This document shows, in pieces, positions 37,214 to 46,716 of a stretch of 55,815 nt of DNA. The position numbers and the translations under genes are program-made. Source of the DNA: Flavobacteriales bacterium (lineage in GTDB: Bacteria; Bacteroidota; Bacteroidia; Flavobacteriales; Flavobacteriaceae); contig JABMNH010000039.1 in the NCBI GenBank assembly GCA_013205245.1, positions 1 to 55,815 of the forward strand, written 5' to 3'. The notes below the pieces were generated by a model, which worked only from the letters and a program-made list of their open reading frames with translations, ran no database searches and was not told where the DNA came from. Each line of letters opens with the position of its first letter. Within the stretch, counting starts at the first letter, position 1.

Positions 37214-38227
37214 ATGGAAGATACTGCCGTACAACAATATACATTTAAAGATTTTCAAAGTGATCAAGAGGTTAGATGGTGTCCTGGATGTGACGATTAT
37301 GTTATCTTAAGATCTATGCTAAAAGCCTTACCAGAAATGGGGGTTAAGAAAGAAGACGTTGTTTTTATTTCTGGTATTGGATGTTCATCTCGTTTCCCTT
37401 ATTATGTAAACTCTTATGGCATGCATAGTATTCACGGACGTGCACCAGCTGTAGCCACAGGTGTTAAATTAGCCAATCCGAATTTAAGTGTTTGGGTAAT
37501 TACTGGAGATGGCGATTCTATGGCCATTGGTGGGAATCACTTTATACATATGTTAAGAAGAAACATCGATTTAAACATCGTTCTATTTAACAACGAAATT
37601 TATGGCTTAACCAAAGGGCAGTTTTCTCCTACCTCTATATTAGGACAAAAAACAAAATCATCTCCTTACGGAAATACACAACCGCCGTTTCAACCAGGCG
37701 AATTAGCTATTGGTGCACAAGCACGTTTTTTTGCCAGAATTGGTGGTGGCAATCCAAAAGCCATGACTGATTTATTTGTTCAAGCAGAAAAATTTAGTGG
37801 CGCTTCTTTAATTGAAGTTTTACAAAACTGTGTTATTTTTAATGACGGCTGTTTTAATCACTTTACAGATAAAGCTGTAAAAGATGACCAACAAATGTTC
37901 TTAGAACATGGCAAACCAATGATCTTTGGAAAAAACATGGATAAAGGTTTGGTCTTAAACGGTCTTAAATTAGAAGTGGTTACTATTGGAGAAAATGGCG
38001 TGACTCAAGAAGATATTTTGGTTCATGATTCAAGCGAAAAAGATCCAACATTACACCAAATGTTGATAAGATCTACCTATCCTTTAGCGACTGGAATTAT
38101 AAGACGTGTAGAAGAATTATCGTTTGAACAAAGAGAAGCCAATTTAACCGAAGAAGTGCGTGCAAAATCGCCTTTCAAAAAAGTAGACGATTTACTTTTT
38201 TCTGGAGAAACTTATGAAGTAAAATAA
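37214..38227 (+). CDS. korB: 2-oxoacid:ferredoxin oxidoreductase, beta subunit
   Basis: The 338-aa TPP-binding subunit holds CPGCDD near the N-terminus, IGCSSRFPY and the TPP motif GDGDSMAIGGNHF...LFNNEIYG. A conserved C-terminal Cys (LQNCVIF) may complete the cluster ligands. It lacks a fused ferredoxin domain, so electrons must leave through a separate ferredoxin such as the one at 34836. The chosen start is 37214 (MEDTAVQQ), 4 bases after the korA stop; a longer frame would start inside korA. Confidence 0.92.
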   Translation: MEDTAVQQYTFKDFQSDQEVRWCPGCDDYVILRSMLKALPEMGVKKEDVVFISGIGCSSRFPYYVNSYGMHSIHGRAPAVATGVKLANPNLSVWVITGDGDSMAIGGNHFIHMLRRNIDLNIVLFNNEIYGLTKGQFSPTSILGQKTKSSPYGNTQPPFQPGELAIGAQARFFARIGGGNPKAMTDLFVQAEKFSGASLIEVLQNCVIFNDGCFNHFTDKAVKDDQQMFLEHGKPMIFGKNMDKGLVLNGLKLEVVTIGENGVTQEDILVHDSSEKDPTLHQMLIRSTYPLATGIIRRVEELSFEQREANLTEEVRAKSPFKKVDDLLFSGETYEVK

Positions 38228-38283
38228 TCAAAAGGTATTTTTTTTAACTGATTATTATCATTAATATATTAGGTGTATTCATC

Positions 38284-38291
38284 TAATTTTG
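38284..38291 (+). promoter_or_regulatory. Minus-7 element for the nuo operon
   Basis: TAATTTTG matches TAnnTTTG, 25 bases upstream of the nuoA ATG. A separate start here would let the nuo operon be expressed apart from korAB, which ends 57 bases upstream. Confidence 0.45.
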
Positions 38292-38316
38292 CTGTCTAAT
38301 TAATAGAATTATAAAA

Positions 38317-38667
38317 ATGGGAACAGAAGCCATTATAGTATTTTTACTTTCTGGAATTGTTTTAGTTGCAGGCGCCAATTTTCTGTCTAATTTAATTTCG
38401 CATAAATCAGATAACCAAGCAAAACGAGAACCTTACGAATGTGGTATCGAAACTATTGGCCCAACTTGGGTACAGTTTAAAGTAGGCTATTACTTATTTG
38501 CCATATTGTTTTTGGTATTTGATATTGAAGTCGCATTTTTAGTGCCATGGGCTGTCGTTTTTAAAGAAGTAGGCACAGTTGCTTTGGTAGAAATATTGGT
38601 ATTTTTATTTATTTTAGGATTAGGCTTGTTATACGCTTACAAAAAACGCGCTTTACAATGGGAGTAG
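38317..38667 (+). CDS. nuoA: Complex I subunit A
   Basis: The 116-aa membrane subunit has three helices, with the conserved EPYECGIE loop segment between helices 1 and 2 and [24 protein letters not shown] in helix 2. It lies near the quinone site. First gene of the operon; its last 10 bases overlap nuoB. Confidence 0.95.
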   Translation: MGTEAIIVFLLSGIVLVAGANFLSNLISHKSDNQAKREPYECGIETIGPTWVQFKVGYYLFAILFLVFDIEVAFLVPWAVVFKEVGTVALVEILVFLFILGLGLLYAYKKRALQWE

Positions 38668-39254
38668 AAAAAAAACGATTTTTAAATCAAGCTGAAGCTG
38701 AAGGGCTAAATCAAGTTGTACCTACCGATTTTCCTGGAAAAGTAATTCCAGGGGGCAACGGTGGCAATTTTGTTATAACCACTTTAGACAGTGTTATAAA
38801 TTGGGGCCGATCAAATTCTTTGTGGCCTCTTTATTTTGGTACCAGTTGTTGCGCCATAGAAATGATGCAAACGGGTGCACCTAAACACGATTTTTCGCGC
38901 TTTGGATTTGAAGTAGCAAGACCATCGGCACGACAAGCCGATTTAATTATTATTGCCGGTACCATTGTGAATAAAATGGGACCTGTTTTAAGACGCTTAT
39001 ACGATCAAATGGCCGAACCTAAATACGTTATTGCTATGGGTGCTTGTGCTATTTCTGGTGGCCCTTTTTATTACAATTCATATTCGGTAATTAAAGGCGC
39101 AGACCATGTCATTCCTGTTGATGTTTATGTGCCTGGCTGTCCGCCACGTCCTGAAGCTTTGTTGGAAGGAATGATTATGCTTCAGAAAAAAATACAAACC
39201 GAAAATATGAAGACCAAACAAAATCCTATTGATGGATTTGACGAAGGACTTTAA
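38658..39254 (+). CDS. nuoB: Complex I subunit B (N2 cluster)
   Basis: The 198-aa peripheral subunit carries the N2 [4Fe-4S] cluster: [10 protein letters not shown] supplies the tandem cysteines, ACAISGGPF and VPGCPPRPE the other two. All four ligands are intact. N2 is the last cluster before quinone, so this subunit is needed whichever electron donor feeds the complex. Confidence 0.96.
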   Translation: MGVEKKRFLNQAEAEGLNQVVPTDFPGKVIPGGNGGNFVITTLDSVINWGRSNSLWPLYFGTSCCAIEMMQTGAPKHDFSRFGFEVARPSARQADLIIIAGTIVNKMGPVLRRLYDQMAEPKYVIAMGACAISGGPFYYNSYSVIKGADHVIPVDVYVPGCPPRPEALLEGMIMLQKKIQTENMKTKQNPIDGFDEGL

Positions 39255-39266
39255 ATAATTATAATT

Positions 39267-39728
39267 ATGTCTCATCAAGAATTACAAGATAAACTTACCG
39301 AATTTGACTTAGGTTTAGAATTTTCTGAAGAACCATCACAATATTTAACACTTAACGTGTCAAAAGAAAACTTACATTTTTTAATGAAAAAATTAAAATC
39401 TGATATCGATTTATCTTTTGATTATGCTTTTTGCATTACAGGAATGGATTGGGGTGAAACTTTGGGTGTTATTTATCATTTAGAATCTACCGTTCACCGT
39501 CATAATTTAGTAGTGAAAGTACAAACTGAAGATAGAGAAAATCCAACCTTAGATTCAGTTCATGATATTTGGGCAACAGCAGAATTCCACGAATTAGAAG
39601 TCTATGATTTCTTTGGTATAAAATTTAATAACCATCCAAAATTAAGACGTCTTTTTTTGACACCAGAATGGAGTGGTTATCCGTTAAGGAAAGATTATGT
39701 TGACACTGCTAACATGATTATCAAATAA
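39267..39728 (+). CDS. nuoC: Complex I subunit C
   Basis: The 153-aa peripheral subunit is separate from NuoD here (fused in E. coli). The conserved AEFHELEVYDFFGIKF and HPKLRRLFL...GYPLRKDY segments are present. It forms part of the connecting (Q) module and starts 12 bases after nuoB. Confidence 0.94.
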   Translation: MSHQELQDKLTEFDLGLEFSEEPSQYLTLNVSKENLHFLMKKLKSDIDLSFDYAFCITGMDWGETLGVIYHLESTVHRHNLVVKVQTEDRENPTLDSVHDIWATAEFHELEVYDFFGIKFNNHPKLRRLFLTPEWSGYPLRKDYVDTANMIIK

Positions 39729-39735
39729 TTAGGTT

Positions 39736-40854
39736 ATGACAAATACACTAAAAGATAGATTTAAAACCGAAGAGTATTTTGTAAATATGGGGCCTCAACA
39801 CCCTGCGGCTCACGGTGTTTTACGCCTAATTTTGACAATTGATGGCGAGATTATTAAAAATGTTGAACCAGATTTAGGATACATTCACCGCTCTATCGAA
39901 AAAATGTGCGAGCGCGATAGCTATCAGCAAATAGTGCATTTAACTGATAGAATGGATTATTTGTCTTCGAATATTAATAACGAAGCTGTTTGTTTGGCTG
40001 TAGAAAATGGTCTTGAACTCGAAGTGAGCGATAGGGTTAAAGTTATAAGAACCATTATTGATGAATTGACACGTTTGGCATCACATTGTTTGTGGTGGGG
40101 CGTTATGGGCATGGATTTAGGTGCCTTAACTACTTACTTTTATGCTTTTAGAGATCGTGAAATGATCAATGATATTTTTGAAGAAACTTGTGGCGCACGC
40201 TTAACAATGAATTATAATGTGCCCGGTGGATTGATGTTTGACATTCATCCAAATTTTGTAAAACGCACCAAAGATTTTATCGCACATTTTAAAACCAAAA
40301 TTCCAGAATACGACCGTTTGTTAACGGGAAATATAATTTTTGAGAACCGTACAAAAGGTGTGGGTATTTTAACAAGAGAAGATGCCATTGCTTATGGCGT
40401 TTCAGGACCAGTTGCAAGAGGTTCTGGTTTTTCGAGTGATGTTAGAAAACACCAACCATACAGTGCTTATGACCGCGTAGATTTTAAAGAAATCCTTTTT
40501 ACCGAAGGCGACACGTACGCACGTTACAAAGTAAGGATTGCAGAAATGTGGGAATCGATGTCAATCATAGAACAATTGATTGATAACATTCCAGAAGGCG
40601 ATATTCAAGCGCCTACAAAAGCCGTTATTAAATTACCAAAAGGCGAATTTTACCAACGTGTAGAAACAGCCAGAGGCGAATTAGGTGTTTACATAAACAG
40701 TACAGGAACTAAAAATCCGTATCGTGTAAAATTCCGTTCTCCTGGTTTTTCAAATTTATCCGTTTTAAACCATATTTCTAAAGGAGGTAAAATAGCAGAT
40801 TTAGTTGCTATTATGGCTTCGTTTGACTTTGTAATTCCAGATATAGATCGTTAA
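39736..40854 (+). CDS. nuoD: Complex I subunit D (49-kDa)
   Basis: The 372-aa quinone-site subunit has NMGPQHPAAHGVLR, LGYIHRSIEKM and PGGLMFDIHP motifs of the 49-kDa family, related to the large subunit of NiFe hydrogenases but without the metal cysteines. In complete operons nuoE, nuoF and nuoG follow this gene; here nuoH starts 9 bases after its stop, so the NADH-input module is missing from the operon. Confidence 0.96.
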   Translation: MTNTLKDRFKTEEYFVNMGPQHPAAHGVLRLILTIDGEIIKNVEPDLGYIHRSIEKMCERDSYQQIVHLTDRMDYLSSNINNEAVCLAVENGLELEVSDRVKVIRTIIDELTRLASHCLWWGVMGMDLGALTTYFYAFRDREMINDIFEETCGARLTMNYNVPGGLMFDIHPNFVKRTKDFIAHFKTKIPEYDRLLTGNIIFENRTKGVGILTREDAIAYGVSGPVARGSGFSSDVRKHQPYSAYDRVDFKEILFTEGDTYARYKVRIAEMWESMSIIEQLIDNIPEGDIQAPTKAVIKLPKGEFYQRVETARGELGVYINSTGTKNPYRVKFRSPGFSNLSVLNHISKGGKIADLVAIMASFDFVIPDIDR

Positions 40855-40863
40855 TTATAGACT

Positions 40864-41943
40864 ATGAATTTTTTAATAATAAACATACAGTTAAGCATCA
40901 CACAAATCATCCACGATTGGCTGTTTTCTGTAATGCCAGAACCCGCAGCAAATTTTACAGAATGGGTTTTAATAGCCATTGCTTATTTAGCTTTATTTGC
41001 CGTAGCTGGGTTATATTTAGTTTTGCTAGAACGTAAGGTTGCCGCTTGGTTTCAATTAAGATTGGGCCCAAATCGCGTAGGGCCTTGGGGTTTGTTGCAA
41101 ACTATGGCAGATGCCTTAAAATTGGTTTCGAAAGAGTTAACAGGCACGGCAAGTGCAGATAAATTTTTATACAATTTAGCGCCTTATTTTGTTATTATAA
41201 CATCTTTAATGGCCATTTCTGTTTTTCCTTTTTCAAAACAGTTTCAAGGATTTGATATCAATATAGGTGTATTTTTCCTCGTGGCGATTTCGTCAATTGG
41301 TGTTATAGGTATTTTACTTGCCGGATGGTCGAGCAATAATAAATTCGCCTTAATTGGCGCCATGCGTAGTGGTTTACAAACCGTTAGTTATGAATTATCT
41401 GTTGGTTTATCCATTTTAACGATGGTTTTATTATCGGGTTCTTTACAATTATCAGAAATTGTAGAAGTACAACGCACAGGTGGTTGGCTCATTTTACAAG
41501 GTCACATACCCGCTATTATTGCCTTTGCTATTTTTATGATTGCAGGAACTGCCGAAACGAACCGTGCACCTTTTGATTTGGTTGAAGCCGAATCTGAATT
41601 AGGTGCTGGTTTCCACACAGAATATTCTGGGATGAAATTTGCCTATTTCTTCTTAGCCGAGTTTATCAATATGTTTATCATCGCTTCCATTGCCGTAGTC
41701 ATATTTTTTGGCGGATGGTTATCTCCTTTTGGCATAACAGAAAGCATCACATGGTTTCCAGAAGTGTTGTGGTTTTTAATAAAAGTATTGGTCATCATCT
41801 TTTTGATGATGTGGTTCCGTTGGACTTTCCCACGTTTGAGAGTCGATCAATTATTAACCTTAGAATGGAAATATTTATTACCCATAAACTTAGTCAATAT
41901 AGTTATTATGGCAATTATAATTTGGATGAATTGGACAATTTAA
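40864..41943 (+). CDS. nuoH: Complex I subunit H
   Basis: The 359-aa membrane protein of about eight helices forms the connection between the quinone site and the proton-pumping arm. Conserved stretches are LLERKVAAWFQLRLGPNRVGP, the TAETNRAPFDLVEAESELGAGFHTEYSG loop (quinone channel) and FRWTFPRLRVDQL near the C-terminus. It directly follows nuoD, a junction that replaces the usual nuoEFG segment. Confidence 0.96.
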   Translation: MNFLIINIQLSITQIIHDWLFSVMPEPAANFTEWVLIAIAYLALFAVAGLYLVLLERKVAAWFQLRLGPNRVGPWGLLQTMADALKLVSKELTGTASADKFLYNLAPYFVIITSLMAISVFPFSKQFQGFDINIGVFFLVAISSIGVIGILLAGWSSNNKFALIGAMRSGLQTVSYELSVGLSILTMVLLSGSLQLSEIVEVQRTGGWLILQGHIPAIIAFAIFMIAGTAETNRAPFDLVEAESELGAGFHTEYSGMKFAYFFLAEFINMFIIASIAVVIFFGGWLSPFGITESITWFPEVLWFLIKVLVIIFLMMWFRWTFPRLRVDQLLTLEWKYLLPINLVNIVIMAIIIWMNWTI

Positions 41944-41953
41944 AAATGATAAA

Positions 41954-42430
41954 ATGAGTTATTTTTCAGATATATATAACGGAATGAAAACTTTGTTCAC
42001 TGGTTTGAGTGTGACAGGAGGTTATTTTATTCGCGCCAGAAAAGGAAGTTTAACACAGCAATATCCCGACAATAGAGAGACCTTAAAAATGTTTGATAGG
42101 TTTAGAGGCGAAGTTGTGATGCCTCATGATGATGTTAACGAACACCGTTGTACAGGTTGTCAGGCTTGCGAAATTGCCTGCCCGAATGGCTCTATTGAAA
42201 TTGTTTGGGACAGAGCCGTAGATCCCGAAACAGGGAAAAAGAAGAAAAAAATAGACAAGCATATTTATCACATGTCAATGTGTACTATGTGCGGTTTGTG
42301 TATTGAGGCATGTCCAACAGACGCTATTGTTTGGGCTCAGAATTACGAAAATTCTGTTTACGACAGGTCTTTGTTAACAAAAGTGTTAAACCAACCTGGG
42401 TCAGTTGTTAAAGCAGGAATAGAAGATTAA
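41954..42430 (+). CDS. nuoI: Complex I subunit I (2[4Fe-4S])
   Basis: The 158-aa peripheral subunit has two cluster motifs: CTGCQACEIACP and CTMCGLCIEACP (N6a and N6b). With the upstream NuoEFG module absent, these two clusters are the likely entry point for electrons from ferredoxin. A Lys-rich patch between them (GKKKKKIDKH) could attract an acidic ferredoxin; that last point is inference. Confidence 0.95.
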   Translation: MSYFSDIYNGMKTLFTGLSVTGGYFIRARKGSLTQQYPDNRETLKMFDRFRGEVVMPHDDVNEHRCTGCQACEIACPNGSIEIVWDRAVDPETGKKKKKIDKHIYHMSMCTMCGLCIEACPTDAIVWAQNYENSVYDRSLLTKVLNQPGSVVKAGIED

Positions 42431-42434
42431 TATT

Positions 42435-42962
42435 ATGGAACAAATTATATTTTACATTTTAGCAGCCATCATTATTGTTTTCGCCATTGCGGCCGTAAAC
42501 AGTCGGAAAATATTACATGCAGTTATTTATTTACTGTTTGTATTGGTAGCCATTTCTGGGATTTATTTCTTGGTTAATTATAACTTTTTAGCAGCCTTAC
42601 AGTTGGCTATTTATGCCGGCGGTGTTATTGTGCTGATTATCTTTTCTGTGATGTTAACACACAATATAGATTCTAAACTAGATACAGCGTCTTTAACAAG
42701 TAAAATTATAGCGGGTGTTTTAAGCATTGGCGGCATAGCCACTACTTTATTTGCTATTTATACCTACCCATTTACAAGCAACGATAATTTTAAAGGCGTC
42801 GAAGTTTCTGACGTTGGTTTCAAAATGTTGAGTTTTGAAAGAGGCGGATTTGTATTGCCTTTTGAAGTTATCAGTATTTTGTTGTTAGCTATTTTAATTG
42901 GTGCTATTGTTATAGCTAAAGGACAACATTTAATAGAAGAAGAACACAAACAAAACCAATAA
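42435..42962 (+). CDS. nuoJ: Complex I subunit J
   Basis: The 175-aa membrane subunit has five helices, with the conserved NFLAALQLAIYAGGVIVLIIFSVML in helix 3, which carries the pi-bulge region of the family. A short soluble loop and a final helix follow. It starts 4 bases after nuoI. Confidence 0.94.
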   Translation: MEQIIFYILAAIIIVFAIAAVNSRKILHAVIYLLFVLVAISGIYFLVNYNFLAALQLAIYAGGVIVLIIFSVMLTHNIDSKLDTASLTSKIIAGVLSIGGIATTLFAIYTYPFTSNDNFKGVEVSDVGFKMLSFERGGFVLPFEVISILLLAILIGAIVIAKGQHLIEEEHKQNQ

Positions 42963-42967
42963 TAATT

Positions 42968-43285
42968 ATGATTTCGGGCATCAGCATATATCACATACTA
43001 ACCCTTACAACCATCTTATTTTTTATTGGTGTTTATGGGTTTATTACACGCAAAAATTTAATTGCTATTTTAATTTCAATCGAACTGATCTTAAATGCGT
43101 CGGCTATAAATTTTGTCATTTTCAACACCTATTTGTATCCAGATATGTTACAAGGGGTGTACTATTCAATTTTTATTGTAGCCATTGCCGCAGCAGAATC
43201 GGCTTTAGCAGTTTCAATCATTGTAAGTTTTTATCGCATGTTAGCTTCTGTAGATGTAAAAGATACAGAAACCTTAAAATATTAA
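42968..43285 (+). CDS. nuoK: Complex I subunit K
   Basis: The 105-aa, three-helix membrane subunit keeps the two membrane glutamates of the E-channel: E in ISIELILNA and E in AAAESALAVSI. These are needed for proton transfer in other species. It starts 5 bases after nuoJ. Confidence 0.95.
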   Translation: MISGISIYHILTLTTILFFIGVYGFITRKNLIAILISIELILNASAINFVIFNTYLYPDMLQGVYYSIFIVAIAAAESALAVSIIVSFYRMLASVDVKDTETLKY

Positions 43286-43289
43286 AAAT

Positions 43290-45206
43290 ATGAACTTTAG
43301 TTATACCATACTCATCCCTTTAATTCCACTTTTTGTATTTTTATTTGTAGGGATTTTACATACCAAACTCACACCAAAAATTGCTGGTTCAATAGGCGTT
43401 TTAGGTTTATCTACAACCACTTTATTATCGCTTTATACCGCTTATAAATACTTTTTCGAAGTGGGAAAAGTAGGCGAGGTGTACCAAACATTTATTGGCG
43501 CAAAAACCACATGGATTAATTTTACCGACACTTTACACATAGATATGGGTGTGTTGTTAGACCCTATTTCTATTATGATGTTGGTAGTGGTATCATTCAT
43601 TTCGTTAATGGTTCATATTTACAGTTTAGGATACATGAAAGGCGAAGCTGGTTTTAACCGCTATTATGCTTTTCTGTCTTTATTTACTTTTTCTATGTAC
43701 GGATTGGTAATAGCTACTAACATTTTTCAAATGTATATTTTTTGGGAATTGGTTGGGGTTTCATCATTCTTATTGATAGGTTATTATTACGATAAGCCAT
43801 CGGCTGTAGCTGCAGCAAAAAAAGCATTTATTGTAACACGTTTTGCCGATTTAGGTTTCTTAATAGGTATTTTAATACTGTCGTATTACGCAGGCACATT
43901 CGATTTCCAAACCTTAAACGACCCACAAGGCGCCATAATTTTAAATGGCATTGGTGGTAGTTTTATGGGATTATCAGTTTTAACATGGGCATTAATTTTA
44001 ATGTTTATGGGTGGTGCTGGTAAATCGGCCATGTTCCCATTACACATTTGGTTACCTGATGCCATGGAAGGTCCAACACCTGTCTCTGCTTTAATTCACG
44101 CCGCTACTATGGTAGTTGCAGGGGTTTATTTGGTGGCGCGAATGTTCCCTCTTTATTACTTTATTGATGGCGGATTTGTTCTGCAAATTGTGGCTTATGT
44201 TGGGGCGTTTACCGCGCTTTTTGCGGCCATAATTGCCTGTACACAAAACGATATAAAACGTGTTCTGGCCTTTTCAACCATGTCTCAAATTGGTTATATG
44301 ATGTTGGCATTAGGCGTTTCTGGCTATGATGGTCACGAAGGTCTTGGTTATATGGCGTCTATGTTCCATTTGTTTACACATGCCATGTTTAAAGCCTTAT
44401 TATTCTTGGGTGCTGGTTCGGTTATTCATGCAGTTCACAGTAATTTAATGAAAGATATGGGCGGTTTACGTAAATATATGCCCATTACAAATATCACTTT
44501 TTTAATAGCCGCTTTGTCAATTTCTGGATTCCCTTTTACATCAGGTTTCTTTAGTAAAGACGAAATTTTGGCAGCCGCTTTTGAGCAGAATAAACTCCTT
44601 TACTTTGTAGGTTTATTTGTAGCAGGATTGACGGCATTTTATATGTTCCGCATTTATTTTAGTATTTTTTGGGGGAAAGATAGAGACTATAAACACGCGC
44701 CTCACGAGTCGCCTTTAACAATGACAATTCCTTTAATCTTGTTGGCAATTTTAAGTATTGCACCAGGTTATATTCACTTTAGCGATTTTATTTCTGCAGA
44801 CAGAACCAGTTTTGTAGCCCATTTAGATTTTCCTTTAGCCATAACAGCTGTTGTAACAGGTTTGATAGGTATCTTAGTAGCTTTTGTTTTCTATAAAAAA
44901 GAAAGCAACATCCCCGAAAGGGCCACAAAAGCATTTGGCGCCATTTATACTTGGGCGTATCATAAATTCTATATTGACGAATTATATCTGTTCGTTACCA
45001 AAAAAATCATCTTTAATGTTGTATCAGCTTCATTTGCTTGGTTTGATAAAAAGGTGATAGATGACGGTATGATTGGTATTGGTAATGCCACTATCAATTC
45101 ATCCGATAAGATTAAAAAATTACAATCAGGTAAATTTCAAGACTACGCCACATGGTTTGTTGTTGGCGCCATAGCTTTGGTATTATACTTTTTATATAAA
45201 AATTAA
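43290..45206 (+). CDS. nuoL: Complex I subunit L
   Basis: The 638-aa antiporter-like subunit is the outermost pump. WELVGVSSFLLIGYYYDKPSA carries the key glutamate of helix 5, and HIWLPDAMEGPTPVSALIHAATMVVAG is the classic family motif. A long lateral C-terminal helix should bridge to NuoM and NuoN. Length is normal, so the pump appears intact. Confidence 0.96.
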   Translation: MNFSYTILIPLIPLFVFLFVGILHTKLTPKIAGSIGVLGLSTTTLLSLYTAYKYFFEVGKVGEVYQTFIGAKTTWINFTDTLHIDMGVLLDPISIMMLVVVSFISLMVHIYSLGYMKGEAGFNRYYAFLSLFTFSMYGLVIATNIFQMYIFWELVGVSSFLLIGYYYDKPSAVAAAKKAFIVTRFADLGFLIGILILSYYAGTFDFQTLNDPQGAIILNGIGGSFMGLSVLTWALILMFMGGAGKSAMFPLHIWLPDAMEGPTPVSALIHAATMVVAGVYLVARMFPLYYFIDGGFVLQIVAYVGAFTALFAAIIACTQNDIKRVLAFSTMSQIGYMMLALGVSGYDGHEGLGYMASMFHLFTHAMFKALLFLGAGSVIHAVHSNLMKDMGGLRKYMPITNITFLIAALSISGFPFTSGFFSKDEILAAAFEQNKLLYFVGLFVAGLTAFYMFRIYFSIFWGKDRDYKHAPHESPLTMTIPLILLAILSIAPGYIHFSDFISADRTSFVAHLDFPLAITAVVTGLIGILVAFVFYKKESNIPERATKAFGAIYTWAYHKFYIDELYLFVTKKIIFNVVSASFAWFDKKVIDDGMIGIGNATINSSDKIKKLQSGKFQDYATWFVVGAIALVLYFLYKN

Positions 45207-45218
45207 ATAGAGCGATCA

Positions 45219-46706
45219 ATGGATATATTATCACTTTTTGTAGTAGCGCCAATAATTACAGTAGCTGCGCTATTATTCACAAAAAATTTACAACAATCTC
45301 GTGTCGTAGCTTTGATAGGAAGTTTGGTGCAGTTTGGCATGTCAATAAATTTAATATTTGCCTATTTAGCCGAACGCGCTACCGGGAATACTTCAATAAT
45401 GGTATTTACCAAAAGCGTGGTATGGTTTAAAAGTTTGAATATTCGTTACGATATTGGTGCCGATGGCATCACGGTATTTATGATTATTTTGGCGTCGCTT
45501 GTAGTTTTGGCAGGCGTGTTTATTTCTTGGAAAATTAAAGATTTACCAAAAGAATTCTTTATCTCACTAATAGTTTTGGCCACGGGCGTTTACGGATTCT
45601 TTATCTCGTTAGACCTCTTTTTAATGTTCTTATTCTTTGAAGTTGCAGTGATTCCGATGTACTTATTAATTGGTATTTGGGGTTCTGGACCAAAAGAAAA
45701 ATCGGCCATGAAACTAACCATTATGTTAATGGGTGCTTCGGCTTTATTATTGGTTGGCTTATTAGGACTTTATTTTTATTCAAGTCCAGATGGCAATTAC
45801 ACCTTTAATATTTTAGAAATCGCCAAAGTCAACATTCCAGCACAAGTACAACATTATTTATTTCCTGTGGTGTTTATAGGTTTTGCTGTTATTGGCGCGC
45901 TATTTCCTTTTCATACATGGTCACCTTCTGGTCATGCTTCTGCACCAACGGCTGTGTCTATGTTACACGCAGGTGTTTTAATGAAATTAGGTGGTTATGG
46001 TGTTTTTAGAGTAGCCATGTATTTGTTGCCAATTGGCGCAAAAGAATGGTCTTGGTTCTTTATTATACTATCAGTTATTGGTGTTGTTTACGGTGCCTTA
46101 TCGGCCATCAAACAAACCGATTTAAAATATATTAATGCTTATTCTTCTGTGAGCCATTTAGGTTTGGTATTGTTCGCTTTATTGATGTTAAACAAAACAG
46201 CTTGGAACGGCGCCATATTACAATCGCTTTCTCACGGATTTATGACAGCCTTATTCTTTGCTTTAATCGGGATGATTTACGAACGGGCACACACACGCGA
46301 TGTGCGCGAATTGGGAGGCTTGTTAAAAGTGATTCCTTTTATATCCGTCATTTATGTTATTGCCGGTTTGGCCTCTTTAGGCTTGCCTGGTTTTAGCGGA
46401 TTTGTAGCCGAGATGACCATTTTTGTTGGGGCATTTCAAAATGTAGATATATTCCATCGGGTGGCAACCATATTGGGTGTTACCGTTATTGTTATTACCG
46501 CTGTTTATATTTTAAGAGTGGTGGGTATGATGTTGATGGGGCCTCTTAAAAAAGAAGAATATCGCGATTTTCCAAAAGCGACTTGGTATGAGAAAACAGG
46601 TATATTTTTGATGTTAATCCCTATAATCATTATCGGTACCACACCATTGTGGATTTCAGATATTATTATGGAGAGCATCAAACCATTTATAGAACGCATG
46701 TTATAA
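45219..46706 (+). CDS. nuoM: Complex I subunit M
   Basis: The 495-aa antiporter-like subunit has the helix-5 glutamate in FFEVAVIPMYLLIGIWG and the motif HTWSPSGHASAPTAVSMLHAGVLMKLG. It has about 14 helices and starts 12 bases after nuoL. Confidence 0.96.
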   Translation: MDILSLFVVAPIITVAALLFTKNLQQSRVVALIGSLVQFGMSINLIFAYLAERATGNTSIMVFTKSVVWFKSLNIRYDIGADGITVFMIILASLVVLAGVFISWKIKDLPKEFFISLIVLATGVYGFFISLDLFLMFLFFEVAVIPMYLLIGIWGSGPKEKSAMKLTIMLMGASALLLVGLLGLYFYSSPDGNYTFNILEIAKVNIPAQVQHYLFPVVFIGFAVIGALFPFHTWSPSGHASAPTAVSMLHAGVLMKLGGYGVFRVAMYLLPIGAKEWSWFFIILSVIGVVYGALSAIKQTDLKYINAYSSVSHLGLVLFALLMLNKTAWNGAILQSLSHGFMTALFFALIGMIYERAHTRDVRELGGLLKVIPFISVIYVIAGLASLGLPGFSGFVAEMTIFVGAFQNVDIFHRVATILGVTVIVITAVYILRVVGMMLMGPLKKEEYRDFPKATWYEKTGIFLMLIPIIIIGTTPLWISDIIMESIKPFIERML

Positions 46707-46716
46707 TTTTTAGAAG

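Noticed and set aside
40855-40863. Possible hidden nuoE, nuoF or nuoG remnant between nuoD and nuoH
   Set aside because: Only 9 bases separate the two genes, so there is no room for a remnant.
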